DNA of 64,000 nucleotides from Tupaia tana (GCA_026018925.1 JAKSZU010000006.1:198201449-198265448), one strand, 5' to 3'. Counted from the first letter of the stretch, positions 30,131 to 41,228 are shown. A program made the numbers and translations. The notes: generated by a model not told the origin, from the letters alone.

Positions 30131-33040
30131 TGCCATTAGTAAAGTGTGACATTGAAAGGATACTGGGAGTTTAGGAATAGAGAATTATATTTTTTTTCTT
30201 TTCCTCTGTTCACAGCAAAACACACAAGTACGTGGCTATGCTGAGACACTTAAGCTGAGCTTTTCTGATTGATTGGGGCAGTCGTCAGGACCTCCTAGGA
30301 GGTGCAGAGTCCCGGGACAAGCAGCTGCCCTAGGAAGAACTGCAGGCTGTATTTTCTTTCCCTCTCTCTCCAACACCAAATGAGGAGACTGAGCAGTAGT
30401 TAATGCTCTCCTCTCCTTTTAAAACTGTATACACTTTTTATTCCAATACATTTGCTATTCATACCTGCTAGTCTTAACAGGTGATATACTGACATACTGA
30501 AAATACATAACACATTATTTAAACACTAACAGTGAATTATTTAAGTTTCATGAAATTATTCTGTTTTTTATGGGATGCCACAGGGCTACATTTGTCTAAA
30601 CTACTGAGATTTCGATTCTCTTCTATTGGCATTGAAAGATTTCTTTAAAAATAAAGCTATTAACTATCAGTATCATGTTCATCTTTCTAGGAAAATATAA
30701 TCAAAAGCATCAGAGCCATCTCCTACAGTTGGTGGTTTCTGTTATCTTGGTTCTCAGAGCTATGACAAGGTTATTGGATTTCAAGAATTCAAAAAGGCAA
30801 AAATAAAACTCTTGTTTTGAAATGGGGAAAAGGAAAGATCCTAGAAGTAATCTTCTGTTTTTAAAATAGTCGTTCTCATCTTAAAAATAGAAAAAAAATT
30901 TTTTTTATTTATTAAAGGATAAAACCTAGTTTGTACTTTTGAATTAATGCAAAACCCAGTATTTTATAAGAGAACATAAATAGTTATTACAGAATTTACT
31001 TATTACAACCTGCTTTTGATTTGTTGTAAATAGGCCTTCATTTTTCCTTGTAATTACCAATTGCTTTCCTTAATTGTAAGAGGGCTTTCTTTAAAACATC
31101 TGAATGATTTATTTTGGAGCACCTACTTTTAGAAGACTTTTACTGACTTTTATTGCATAAAATACAAACGTTTTTATTTTAGGAAACAAATCATAAACTA
31201 AAACGTTATTGGGGGAGTTGGGCCAAAGATACATATATGGAAGGAAAAATATATTTAATACTGTGCACATTTTTTACAACAGGATGTATGGTATTTGAAT
31301 TCAGAGTTTTAACTAGTAGTAACCTCATCTGTTTAGTAATGATTTTTAAAATAGAAAAAAAAAAATCTGCCAAAGCAAACCAGGTGCTTACCATGTATTT
31401 AACTTTGATGAATTGGAATTGAATAGTGAAGCAGAATAACTTTTTTCTCAACTTTAAAATAGTTCTCTTTTTAACATTTTAGTTAAATGTGAAGAAATCC
31501 CAGAAATCAGATACTTATTAGTTATGTAACCTTTTACAACCTTTTATAGCCCTTCTGAGGGTTATAAGCTATCCACATTTTTCTGTGCTTTAGGACTTTT
31601 TTTTTCAAAAAATAATTCTTGAGGGGATTGTTAAATTCGTTAATCTTTGGTAATGCGGGTGGTTTTTATAATGTTTTGTTTTTAATTAAAAAAGGTTTTT
31701 TTAAAAAGAAGCTGAGTGAATTTATTTTTGTTGTCATTTTTGTTGCTATGATTAATACATGAAAGTCAGAGTGGAATATATTTCTATGAAAGCCATATTC
31801 TTAACCTCAGTATCTAGAGAATATAGGAGTCAATCATAATTATTTTGAAAGTCTTTGGTCAGTTTTTTTCTTTAAAGCCAATGTTGACTCATGTTATATG
31901 GCTTGTTGTTTATTCTTGTTAAACAGTTCAGTTACTTTTGCATAACTGTAGTTATTTCTTAATAGTTAGAAATAAAATAAGTCTATTATTTGGTATGTGA
32001 AACAAGTATGTACACTTGGTAACTTTGATGTATAAAAAACTTAATAACCTGTTAAAAGCAATTTGACTTTCGGTTTTAAAACAGCTGTGTGGTTTGGTGA
32101 GTCCTGCAAAGATCCCGATTTTCTCAGTGGCCTGCCAGCCAAATAATTTTTGCAGCATTTTCTTTTGATTTCTCATAAACACTTTAAAATCGTACTTGGT
32201 TTTCCTTAAGGACATCATTAAGTTAAAAAGTACTGAAGTTGCTCTGAACCTGCCCTTTATTTTATTTTATTCTTTTTTTATTCCATCAGAAGGAATGATA
32301 GATTTTGTGTATCCCTTATGAGTTGTTAAAACAGAAATACTTAGGGCTGCTAATTATGGTGATGTATACATGCTTTATTACAGATGAAATCATTTCATCT
32401 GTGTTACTTTACAATACGTTTTGTTGTTCTCATGCTTAGGCAAAGATATTTAATTTTATTCTTATTAGGGTATCTTGTAATATATTTCTCCTTAAGCTTA
32501 TACTCCCAAGTTTAGGATAAGCACAGAATCCTTTTACAGTTTATTGTCTGATTTACTAGAAAGCAAGACATGTAAAAATAGTAAGGATTATGGAGTCCCT
32601 CTGTAAAGGTTATCAAGAAAAAAAAGTTAAAATGTCAAGGAAAGTGCTACTATACTCAAACTTTATTTCCTTTGTAAAAAAATAAATAACCTTGGTCATC
32701 TCATAGGAAGTTTTGAATCTTCTCAGATACCAAAATGATTTAAATATGAAAGCTAGGATGACAAGAAAGGGGAATACATTCTGTGCTTAAGGCCCATGGC
32801 TCTCAAGGTGTGTGCTTATTCATCTTGGTTTGAATTTACAAATTAAATAAGAGTGTGATTAACTTGCAGAAGGGCCCGTGGAGGTTCGTTCCTGGGGTTT
32901 AGAACGAGGAGGCCAATAAAATGATACTCATAAGCCTGTCTGCTTGTGTTTTTGAGTCTCTGGAAGTGCTGTTGATAGTTTTTGTGTATGTGTGTGTGTT
33001 CTTACATAAACAGTTATCAATGAAAACGGGTAGAAATGAA
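30131..33040. other. Repeat-poor AT-rich block, candidate conserved non-coding region
   Basis: About 2.9 kb with no SINE, no L1 landmark and no LTR that I can see, in a window where a SINE otherwise occurs roughly every kilobase. It has many stops in every frame, so it is not coding. Runs such as 'cctgcttttgatttgttgtaaatagg' read like slowly evolving non-coding DNA. Confidence 0.45.
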
Positions 33041-33486
33041 ATACTATCCCCGCCTCTGTAAAATGAGGGGGCTACTTCTCATTGAACTCTTACTACCTTC
33101 TCCAGGCTGTCTTTTTGGTCCGCTTTCCACGATTTTGGTTATCTGATTTTCAAGTCAATGTTGTGGAAAGTTCTCTATTGTAATGCAAAAAGCCTCAGCC
33201 AGGGGACCTAGCCGCTATCCTCAGCCGAAAGGCGCTCCTCAAACCACCTCTGAAAGAAAAAAAAATCTTTCCAAAAGATGGCAAACTTTGCTTTCCTGCT
33301 CGCTCCATAAATTAAGTTCTCGACAGCATCGGGCGGAGCAGGGTAATCCAATCTATTTTAATGCAGAGATTTTTCCAAGAAGGCAGGAAACTGTCAAGGC
33401 GAAGGCTTTCAGGCATCTGCTGTTTCGTTTCCAGATCGTTCGTGTTACTTTAATGTTTCTAGGGAGCCAGGCCCTTTCTTTTTTCT
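33041..33486. other. Flank of the CpG island, possible first-exon area
   Basis: No repeat landmark. A 106-codon plus frame at 33,183-33,503 overlaps the left edge of the island. A good splice-donor string, aactg|gtgagtg, falls at 33,509/33,510, so a non-coding or coding first exon ending there is possible. Confidence 0.35.
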
Positions 33487-33953
33487 CGGAATCCCTGCTC
33501 TAGGAACTGGTGAGTGCGGTGGCGCTGTGAGAGCCGCAGATAAGCCGGAGCCGGGCCGGGGCGCCTGGTGACTGCAGAGCTTGCGGCCCGACCTCCCCTT
33601 CCCAGGCGCGGCTGCAGCGCCCGCCACAGGGCTGCCCAGGACCGGGCTGTTTATTTGCATTTGTCCCGTTCGGCTTGATAAAGGTGAACGGGAACCGACT
33701 GTCCGGTCCTCAGCCCAGGGAAACAGTCCAATGTCACCGAAACAGAGCAAACCCGAACCTGAGCGAAACGTGCATCCGGTCTAAACACTGGCACTGGCGT
33801 TTGGGAGAGAACTGGAGAGGGCGTCCCTCGCGTCAGCCCGCAGCGGGTCGGTCTTGGTAAAGTGGCAATTCCCGGACGCTGGGAGGCTGCAGGTCCCGGT
33901 GTGATGGGCAGTTTCGCAGGTGTTCTGAAGGTCAAACCCGACGGCTAGAGTCC
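33487..33953. promoter_or_regulatory. CpG island outside any repeat, probable promoter
   Basis: By hand I count about 38 CpG dinucleotides in about 470 bases at roughly 60% GC, so observed/expected is near 0.9. The rest of the window outside young SINEs is CpG-poor. It contains no SINE head, tail or LINE sequence. Within it are 'ccgggccggggcgcc', 'aggcgcggctgcagcgcccgcc' and an octamer-like 'atttgcat' at 33,653-33,660. No TATA box is apparent. By general knowledge such islands mark promoters, often of housekeeping or developmental genes. Which strand it drives cannot be told, though the donor-like gtgagtg at 33,510 favours plus. Confidence 0.7.
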
Positions 33954-34644
33954 TGTGTTTGTGTGAGTCCAGGTCACTCGCAGGTGGTGATCAGCTCGCC
34001 TGCCCTTGTCATTCTCAACATCCACTAGACCACAAGGCTACCCCAAAGGCATCTTGCAGAATTAAAATGTGCCTTTAGAAAACAGTTTCGTTTTAGTGTA
34101 TTGTATGTTATCCCCATTTAGAGGTTTGTAATGCAAGTAATTCGTGGTGCTGTGAAGATTGCCCTGTGTACATACATGATGTTAAAATTTAGTGAGTTCC
34201 CCGTGGCCTATATACTAATAGTAGCTAGTATATGCCACATTAATAGCTATGTAATAGTACTTAGAAAGACATATTCATATTGCTGTGAAATTGTGCCACA
34301 TACCTGATGTTCAAATTTAACGAGTACATGCGGCCTATAGAACAATGGTAACTTAGCTAGTATATGTTAAATTACTAGGTATGTTAACTAGATAATAATG
34401 ATAGGCTCTGTGTTACTGAATTGATGGAATCACAGAGTTTTGGAGTTGGAATAGGGTGTAGGTTATTTAGGCTGATTTTTCTGTGGCATTCTAGGAATCT
34501 CTTTTTATAACATCTCGGACCTCTTTTGGAGGAAGCCCGTTTCATTTCAAGAGAGCTCTAATCATTACATTATTCCTTATATTACATTGAATTCTCTGTG
34601 TAATTGTCTTGTTCACCCTTAAATAATAAAAGTTTAAAATTCTT
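33954..34644. other. Unassigned AT-rich stretch right of the CpG island
   Basis: Holds an imperfect internal repeat: 'acatgatgttaaaatttagtgagt...cggcctatatactaatagtagctagtatatgccacatta' at about 34,173-34,245 recurs in changed form at 34,303-34,375. No named repeat. Confidence 0.45.
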
Positions 34645-34808
34645 TTTCTAAAATAATTATTTTATTTTATTTATTATTATTATTTAATATGACCAGAGAA
34701 ACAGAGAGAGAGAAAGTAAGAAAGCAAGCCATTAGGTCTGGGACTCAAACTGCAGTGGCCCATGTGGGAAGTCTAGTGTCCTAACCTCCACTCCACCTCC
34801 GTGCCCCA
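34645..34808 (-). mobile_element. SINE-B copy, antisense
   Basis: Standard reversed SINE-B. Target-site duplication gtttaaaattctt at 34,632 and 34,811. The only SINE in the interval 29-36.6 kb. Confidence 0.9.
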
Positions 34809-35144
34809 ATGTTTAAAATTCTTATGTTTTAGTGAGGGTAGAGCATAATAGATTGGTAAGATGAGAGTGTTCTGCTCTTAATATTCAGGGTAATAATAAC
34901 CATATTTTGGGGTCTGAATCCTTGCTTTATGCTTTATGAATCTATTGTAAGTTTGAATTGCTTACAAATAACAATTTCTGATTTGAAGGGTAGTGGTTTG
35001 AGATTATGCAGTAAAATGGTATACTGGCAACATCTTTTATTTTAAAAATTCCTTTGATGCTTTCACACTTATATTCCAATCTGTTCTGACAGTGGTTTTG
35101 GATTTTATGTAACTTACTGTGCTTTAGCCGAATATATTAATGAA
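34809..35144. other. Unassigned stretch
   Basis: AT-rich sequence with no landmark. Confidence 0.3.
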
Positions 35145-35715
35145 GATATTTTTTGTTACTACTATAAATTGTGACAAATTTAGTAGCTTATGACAACATC
35201 CACTTATTTTTTTCACCATCTCTGTGGGTCATAAATTTGGGCACAGAGCTTGGTTCTTCTCTGTTTTCTAAGGGCCTTCACAAGGCTGAAGTCAAGGTAG
35301 CAGCACTCTTGGACTCTGACTGGAAGGACCTCGTAGAGAATTCACTTCCAGGCTTCTTGCAGAATTATTCTTATGTGGTTGTTGTATTGGGGGTCCTGTT
35401 GACTCACTAGCAATTAGTCTGAGTCTTCTATAGGCTTCTCACCTCCATCCTCAAAATCACCAAGAGTGTGTGGAATTTGCTCTATGTCTCCCTGCCTTCT
35501 CCTCCTGTTTTTTTCTCTTTTACTTTTAAGGAACTCAAGTGATTACATTGGGCCCAGCTAAATAAATCCAGGTTACTCTGAAATCAACTGATTAGTTACC
35601 TTAATTATACCTGCAAAATCCCTTCACAGCATTACCTAGAGAAGTGCTTGACTGAATAACCAGAGGACAGGAACCTTGGGGGATGTATTTGGAATTCCCA
35701 TTGCCACACCCTTCT
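35145..35715 (-). mobile_element. MaLR (MLT1-like) LTR, antisense
   Basis: 'gttactactataaattgtgacaaatttagtagcttatgacaac' at the left, 'aggaactcaagtgattacattgggcccagctaaataaatccaggtta' and 'cctgcaaaatcccttcacag' on the right: a reversed MLT1-type LTR almost complete. Confidence 0.75.
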
Positions 35716-36282
35716 AGGTACAGCTTTCCTGTGATGGTAAGGGCCATAATCCGTCATTTAAAAAAGTTTAAGCATCCCAATTCTCAAAAACGTGCAAGGT
35801 GAAATTAAAAAATACAGGTAACATAAAATATTGTAAATAATTTTTAGAGATTTAATAAAACAATAAATATTTCCATAAGTTACTGTTCTTTAAACTCAAA
35901 CGTCTACTTTGCAAAGTCTTACCAAATCGTTTTGTTTCGTTTTGCTTGTGGTACCATAGAATTGCATCAGATAGAAGTCAGTTTATAGTACTAATGCCCT
36001 ATCATCGTAGTCATCATCATAATTATATTTTTAAAAGAATAGTTTTCCTTCGCAGTCTGATTTCAGCTTTGGAGAGTTTTTGATCTTTTCAAGTGTAATT
36101 TTACGAGAATCCAATTACGGATAAGTCACCAAGTCTCCTGACTTAGTTGCTACTTGCTCATACTTAAATTGTGCTTGAAAATGTAGCTTTCTCCTTTTTT
36201 GGGCCTATGTAAACCCCCTCTTCTTGTAGAGTTGCATGTTCTTATAGTTTATTGGGGTGGGGGGAGGGCAGGCTTGCATTCC
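35716..36282. other. Unassigned stretch
   Basis: AT-rich, no landmark, no convincing frame. Confidence 0.3.
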
Positions 36283-36362
36283 GTTGTGTCATTGGAAAAG
36301 TCATTACATGTACTTTGCATAGAAAAACAGAAAAATACTTGAGACTTTTTTGATAACCCAAT
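36283..36362. mobile_element. Mariner-like MITE, copy 4
   Basis: Arms 'gtgtcattggaaaagtcatta' and reversed 'attgggttatcaaaaaagtc' around the centre 'ctttgcatagaaaaa'. Diverged but complete. Confidence 0.6.
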
Positions 36363-36646
36363 GTATCCTCATTTATAAAAATTTTAGTTACCATTTGTTA
36401 TTTAAATTCTCATGTTTTTTCTTTCAGAAATTTTAACTGGACAAAAAAGTATGAGTTATACATGGGAACAACTAGTGCTTTAAAATTACTGAAAAGAAAT
36501 GAAAAGAATGATCAACAGATGCAGGGATAGAATGGAAAGCATTTAACTCTTAGGGGAGCTTTATGAATACTGTTTAGGACTTCCTCATCTTCTTTCAGTA
36601 ATTCCAGTGTTTTCCAATAACTCCTGCAAGTAGAAGGCTTAGGGCA
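36363..36646. other. Unassigned stretch
   Basis: No landmark. Confidence 0.25.
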
Positions 36647-36660
36647 AAAAGTGGGAATCT

Positions 36661-36920
36661 CGGGGACCAGCAGTTAGCGTAATGGCTATGTCACTGGTCT
36701 CCCATGTAGTCGACCGTGGTTTGTTTCCCGGACTCAGTGGCTTAAACTCACACCGGGCAAGTGTGCGTGTGTGTATGTGTGCCCAAGATCCCAAGAGAAG
36801 AATGGAGGAGAAGGGATTGTGGTGTGGTCATCCCCCCTGGGGGGTGATTTCTCGCTCTCTGACTTTCTGGCGAGTGCACATGCCCTATAGCAAAACCCTC
36901 TCAAAAAAAAAAAAAAAAAA
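36661..36920 (+). mobile_element. SINE-A copy, young, sense
   Basis: 'ggggaccagcagttagcgtaatgg' head. Perfect 14-base target-site duplication aaaagtgggaatct at 36,647 and 36,921. Confidence 0.95.
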
Positions 36921-37026
36921 AAAAGTGGGAATCTTATACTCTCATGCCCAGAAGGATTGCTACTGGGAAATGACTTGAAATTGGTAATTTCTCAGCACTT
37001 GGGGGAATAGGATGTTCAAATCATTT

Positions 37027-37210
37027 TTTAAAAAGAATTATTTTATTTAACTTTATTTATTCATTTATTTATTTAAATTTGACCAGGGAGTGACAGAGAG
37101 AGAGAGAGACAGACAGAAATTGAGAAAGCAAGCCACCAGGTCTGGGACTAGAACCATAGCTGTTCATGTGAGAGTCCAGAGCCCTTAACCACCATGCCAC
37201 CTGCCGGCCC
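37027..37210 (-). mobile_element. SINE-B copy, antisense
   Basis: 'aagaattattttatttaactttattt...aaatttgaccaggg' to 'cacctgccggccc'. Imperfect target duplication caaatcattttt / caaaccattttt. Confidence 0.9.
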
Positions 37211-37221
37211 TCAAACCATTT

Positions 37222-37447
37222 TTTTTTTTTTTTAAGTTTATTTACTTTTTGAAAGAGAGAGAGCCATATCCTCAATGGGGTTTTGTCATGCTGTGGTCAT
37301 TTCCCAGTCTCTAAGCCAGTTGGAATTATAGGTGTGCGTGGGTATGCTGTTGTGTTCAGGTTGATCCAGGATCTGAACCCTGGCCTCTTACATAGCTCAA
37401 GTATTATGCACTGGCATCCTACCTGCACCACTGCAACTGGGCCCATG
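37222..37447 (-). mobile_element. SINE-C copy, antisense
   Basis: 'taagtttatttactttttgaaagagag', 'atcctcaatggggttttgtcatgctgtggtc', reversed B box 'tgaaccctgg' and reversed head 'ctgcaccactgcaactgggccc'. Confidence 0.65.
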
Positions 37448-38177
37448 ATGGCCCAATTTTGACTACATAACTCAGGTGACTGTATATTTGAAACATGCAA
37501 TGTAACTGATTTGCTTCTCCTACTTTATGATTATTTTCATGAAATGAATGATGGTCATGGGCATTTTAGCATAGAAAGCTTTAATTATGGATCATTATCC
37601 ATGTAATGAACCAAGTAGAATGATTTAGAGTTCTGTCATTGCTGAGGTCTTTACAGCTGGAAGTAAGTGAATCTATGCCAATACATTGTTAAGTATATAA
37701 TTATTTATTTATCCATGCTCTACCTTATTACAAAAAGATATTGAGGAAATTTATACACACACATACATACCACCATTACCTAAAATAAATAAATGAAGAA
37801 ATTGGGGCAAAAAGAAAATAAGGCTAGGAGAAAAATAACAAGGCTGGTTTGGGCACAGAGCACATAGTATAGTGTAAAATTCCATACAGGTGCTATGTCT
37901 GTCTATAAATTAGGGTCTGGTTTTTCCAGCCACCAAAACAAAAAGGAAGAAAAATAATCAGCTACAGTATTCATCATACTGATAAAATAATTATGAAAAA
38001 ATTTTAAATTTCCTGTGAACTCATTTGAAAGGGAGGCATTTGATTCTTTCCTATTACTGGAAAGATTAACTTTGATTTCAAATACAAGTCAAAAAACATA
38101 ATTTGGGCAGAAACATAAATGAATATTCTGACAGAACAGGATTTCTAATATTAATTCTCTTTGCCTTGGCTCACATT
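37448..38177 (-). other. SINE-free stretch, possible 3' UTR of a minus-strand gene
   Basis: About 730 bases with no mobile element. If the terminal exon proposed at 38,178-38,260 is real, this would be its 3' UTR, with a polyadenylation signal at 37,704-37,709 on the minus strand. Without that exon it is just unassigned sequence. Confidence 0.25.
37704..37709 (-). terminator. Possible AATAAA polyadenylation signal, minus strand
   Basis: 'ataaataaat' read on the minus strand about 470 bases after the proposed stop codon. Common by chance in AT-rich DNA. Confidence 0.2.
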
Positions 38178-38260
38178 CTAGTATTTCAGCATGTCCCTCA
38201 GTGCACAGAGGAGTCTACGAAGATTGGTCACTTTTTCAAAGCTGAACTTCCTTAAAGATT
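38178..38260 (-). CDS. Candidate terminal coding exon, unknown gene
   Basis: On the minus strand, a strong acceptor (ttctgttttccatttccacag) ends just before 38,260. One frame is then open for 26 codons to a TAG at 38,180-38,178. It reads SLRKFSFEKVTNLRRLLCAL, followed by RDMLKY, and looks like an amphipathic helix that could close a protein. It enters with one base already read, so the exon before must end one base into a codon. I do not recognise the protein. Against it: 26 codons can be open by chance, and the plus strand is also open here. The SINE-free downstream sequence is compatible with a 3' UTR. Confidence 0.27.
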
Positions 38261-38599
38261 CTGTGGAAATGGAAAACAGAACTTGATTATTTTTTTGCAG
38301 GATGAAAACATTATGAACTTTTCATTACTATATATTTTTATTTAGTTAGTTCCAACCCAGGAGTTAGTGGTATTACAAGAGTTCATTTTTCAGTTGTTCG
38401 TTTGAAATTAAGAATATATTTTCCCAAAGAAATATTGTTTTCTATAATCTTATTACAGACTCTTGATGAACCCAAAGTTCAAAGAGGTTAAATGTCAATA
38501 AATGCAGGTTTTACAGTTCTGTATTTGAAAACTTTGAGGCCAACTTTGCTGAATTCGGATTTTTAAAAAAGAAGGGTAATACTGTACTTATACCAGTTA
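38261..38599. other. Unassigned stretch
   Basis: AT-rich, no landmark. Contains the polypyrimidine acceptor area of the candidate exon at its left end. Confidence 0.3.
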
Positions 38600-38860
38600 T
38601 AACATAGCTCTGTAGTGTGGTCTGGAGCAGGATCCTATAATCAAACACATTAATATTTCTGCAGTGAAACTGATGAATATTCACACTCAGAGGGATAAAT
38701 AAAAACTATAAATAGCCTCATGTCAGTTCAGGTCAGGTTTTGTCGCCAAATGAATTCAGGCCAAATGAGTTCAGGTCAGGTCAGGTTTTGCTGCCAAATG
38801 AGTTATGAAAAAAGTCTGGTTTTCAGAGCTTTTTGGGTTTCAGATTAGTGGATCTCTATT
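38600..38860. mobile_element. Tigger-like DNA transposon relic with a local duplication
   Basis: 'ttttcagagctttttgggtttcagatta' matches the block at 15,780-15,810. A local tandem duplication of 'gttcaggtcaggttttg.cgccaaatga' lies at 38,725-38,810. Confidence 0.5.
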
Positions 38861-39217
38861 ATACTTTTCCCCCCTTTTTTAAATAAAAAAGCCACTGGTA
38901 TTATAAACCCCAACCACAATGTAATGTTATTTTATGGAAAAATGTATTGAATTCCAATTTGGGAAGCCAATAAGCCATCATTCTATTGTGGCCCTGCAGC
39001 AGGAGAAAAGTGTTCCCATCAGGCCAGAGCTAGAGCAAAAATGCCTTCTCTTGTGACCCAGGAGAGAGGGAGGGCTCCTGTCAGGGGGTGCTGGTGAAGG
39101 TGCCAGGAAGCCAAGGGCGGGAGCTGGGAGAATTATGAGTCAGGGAGGTGGGAGGATATGGGGAGGGCCTTTCTTTCTCTTTTCCTTTTATTCATTTCCC
39201 TACTTTTTCTTCTTTAA
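38861..39217. other. Unassigned stretch
   Basis: Includes a G-rich part at 39,060-39,170. No repeat landmark. Confidence 0.3.
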
Positions 39218-39374
39218 AGAATTATTTATTTGTTATTTTTAAATTTGACCTGAGAGAGACTGAGACAGAGAGAGAGAGGGAAAATGAGAAAGCAAGTTGC
39301 CGGGTCCGGGACTCAAACTGCGGCCAACCATGTGGGAGTCCAGCGCCTCAATCACCATGCCACCTGCTAGCCCC
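39218..39374 (-). mobile_element. SINE-B copy, antisense
   Basis: 'aaagaattatttatttgttatttttaaatttgacctg', purine block, 'gccgggtccgggactcaaactgcggcc' and reversed head 'cacctgctagccc'. CpGs partly kept, so among the younger SINE-B copies. Confidence 0.9.
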
Positions 39375-39579
39375 TTTTTTCTTTTTCTTAATTTTTCTTC
39401 TAACATTGGAGCAGGGAGCATGACAGTGGTGTCAGGTTGTCGGTTTTCCTCATCTTTTTTGGAAGGTGCCAAAATAACATGGCTTTTAAAAATGGTTAAA
39501 CCTAAATCTAGATCTTGGTTTTGCTACCCTCTAGCTGTGGGGCCTTAGGAGATGTGCTCACTTTACAAATGGAAAAACA

Positions 39580-39580
39580 A

Positions 39581-39618
<38 letters not shown>

Positions 39619-39625
39619 GACACAC
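39580..39625. repeat. (CA)n microsatellite
   Basis: About 16 CA units with small interruptions. Confidence 0.95.
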
Positions 39626-40246
39626 GATGGCATATATATGATGGTTTGTGAAAAAAATTGAATTAAAGTATGAGTTTATTTTGTGTGGAGAGTGGTCAGT
39701 CTGAGCAAACATGGTGACCTTTAGACATATGCAGAAAGGTGGTTTTGTGAGTGGTCCTTTGTGAGGTGATGAAAACAATTTATATGTGAATACTATATCT
39801 GCCTGTTATTAGTGATACTAAAGCAGTAGTGTTAAAGGAAGCCACATGTGTTTATCAGAATTGGTCCCAAAACATCAGAGAAAAATACAGGACACCAATT
39901 GTCTTTGCATCTTCAGTCAGTTAACATCCCAAAACAACTGGCTTTGTATTCCATTTCCCCTTCTCCCATTTTTTATGCCCTTTATAAGAATAAACCTTGG
40001 ACAAGTTCAGAGTCACGGCTGTTTCCATCAGGGAAATCAGGCTCACTCAACCCTTGCTTTTCTATACTTCTATGTCTGTGTGTGTTTATTTTTATTTTTA
40101 TTTTTAATCCATGGTCCCCCTCCTACTAAGAAAAAACCACACACCCATTCTGCTGAGCAAGTCCAGATAATTTTGGTGCAAAACAGTTGAAATCCACACA
40201 TAGCTTCTTTGTAATATGCATTTGCCATGAACCTTTTTGAAGGCTA
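39626..40246. other. Unassigned stretch
   Basis: A 114-codon plus frame at 39,846-40,190 overlaps another frame of 93 codons in the same area. Neither matches a protein I know. Confidence 0.3.
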
Positions 40247-40266
40247 CCCCCCCCCCCCCCCCCCCC
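40247..40266. repeat. Poly-C run (C20)
   Basis: Twenty uninterrupted C. Prone to sequencing error, so the exact length may differ. Confidence 0.95.
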
Positions 40267-40794
40267 AACAGTAGCGTCCTTCATCACTGCTCTCCTTTCT
40301 CACACCTTCCAATAATCCCTTCCTCCTTCCTCCAAAGGCTGACTGAGAAGCAGGGAGCCAGGACCTGGTGGAGATGCAGTGTAGCTGTAGGGGGGATGGG
40401 AGACCCTTCTCAGGTGATGAGTATAGTAGCTGAGGTGGTGGAGTCATCTGACAGGTATGAAAGCCCTGAAGTATGGGTGTTCGTATCTGGCCTGACCAAA
40501 AGATCCAGTCCCCCTTTGAGGCCTGCTTTTGGCCTTGATAGGACTTAGAAGTTTCTAGAAGACAGAATAAAATGCAGTGTCTGGAAGTTGTTGGAAAACA
40601 GATATTTTTGAGGTTTACTTGAAGAGGTTTACAACCATGAGGGCTGATGTTGGCCTTGCCCTACACTATGGACCAGGGCCTAGTGGGAATAGCGATAAGC
40701 CTTCCAAGTAGCCCCTTAAAGTTGCACAGCTATTCTAGGGCTTTGACGTGGGCTCTGTTTGGTGGCACTGTAGCTCTTTATATAAAATTGCATG
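40267..40794. other. Unassigned stretch
   Basis: Moderately GC-rich. Both strands are open for 60-100 codons from about 40,240 to 40,550 because the poly-C run supplies no stops. I do not call a gene. Confidence 0.35.
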
Positions 40795-40990
40795 CATTAG
40801 TTCAATATTACTAAGCACTGAATGTATGCCAGGCACAATTCTGGGGACCTAGTAGTGACCTGGACAAGATTTCTGCTGTCATAGAAACAAATGAGGATAT
40901 TATGATAGAAAATAACAAGATGGGGGGGCTGGATGGGTGAGGACTCTTTGAGATGGGGTGGTCAGGGAAGGTCTAAAAGAGGAGGTGACA
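40795..40990 (+). mobile_element. Ancient mammalian interspersed repeat, left part
   Basis: 'actaagcactgaatgtatgccaggcacaattctgggg' and 'gggtgaggactctttgagatggggtggtcagggaaggtctaaaagaggaggtgaca'. It goes on at 41,265 after a SINE-B and a MITE. Confidence 0.6.
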
Positions 40991-40992
40991 TT

Positions 40993-41140
40993 GGACCAGC
41001 GGGTGGTGTGGTAGTTAAGGTGCTGGGCTTCCACAGGGCCAACAACTATTTGATTCTTGAACCTGGTGGCTTGCTTTCTCACTCTTCCTCTCTCTCTTTG
41101 GCAAGCACATGTGCCTCATAGCAAAGTTTAAAAAATAATA
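40993..41140 (+). mobile_element. SINE-B-type copy, sense, with SINE-A 3' motif
   Basis: Head 'gaccagcgggtggtgtggtagttaaggtgctgg', 'aacctggtggcttgctttctcac', but the 3' end is 'ggcaagcacatgtgcctcatagcaaa' as in SINE-A. It links the two families. Confidence 0.85.
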
Positions 41141-41228
41141 ATACCGAATCATCTGAAAAGTCCTGGTGTATTTTTCTATGCAAAAAAAAAAAAAAAAAAT
41201 GTGTCATTACTTTTCCGATGACCCAATA
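41141..41228. mobile_element. Mariner-like MITE, copy 5
   Basis: 'cgaatcatctgaaaagtcctgg', centre 'tttttctatgcaaaaa' (reverse of the other copies), poly-A expansion of 18, and 'cattacttttccgatgacccaa'. Confidence 0.65.

Noticed and set aside
38181..38275. Plus-strand open stretch starting MSLSAQRSLRRLV after an acceptor-like 'cacattctag'
   Set aside because: Its pyrimidine tract is weaker than that on the minus strand and no downstream donor or poly(A) signal supports it.
39846..40190. 114-codon plus-strand frame
   Set aside because: Overlaps a second open frame, low sequence complexity, no known domain.
40237..40548. 103-codon plus frame starting with a proline run and an overlapping minus frame with a glycine run
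   Set aside because: Both come from the C20 tract at 40,247-40,266, which has no stops in any frame.
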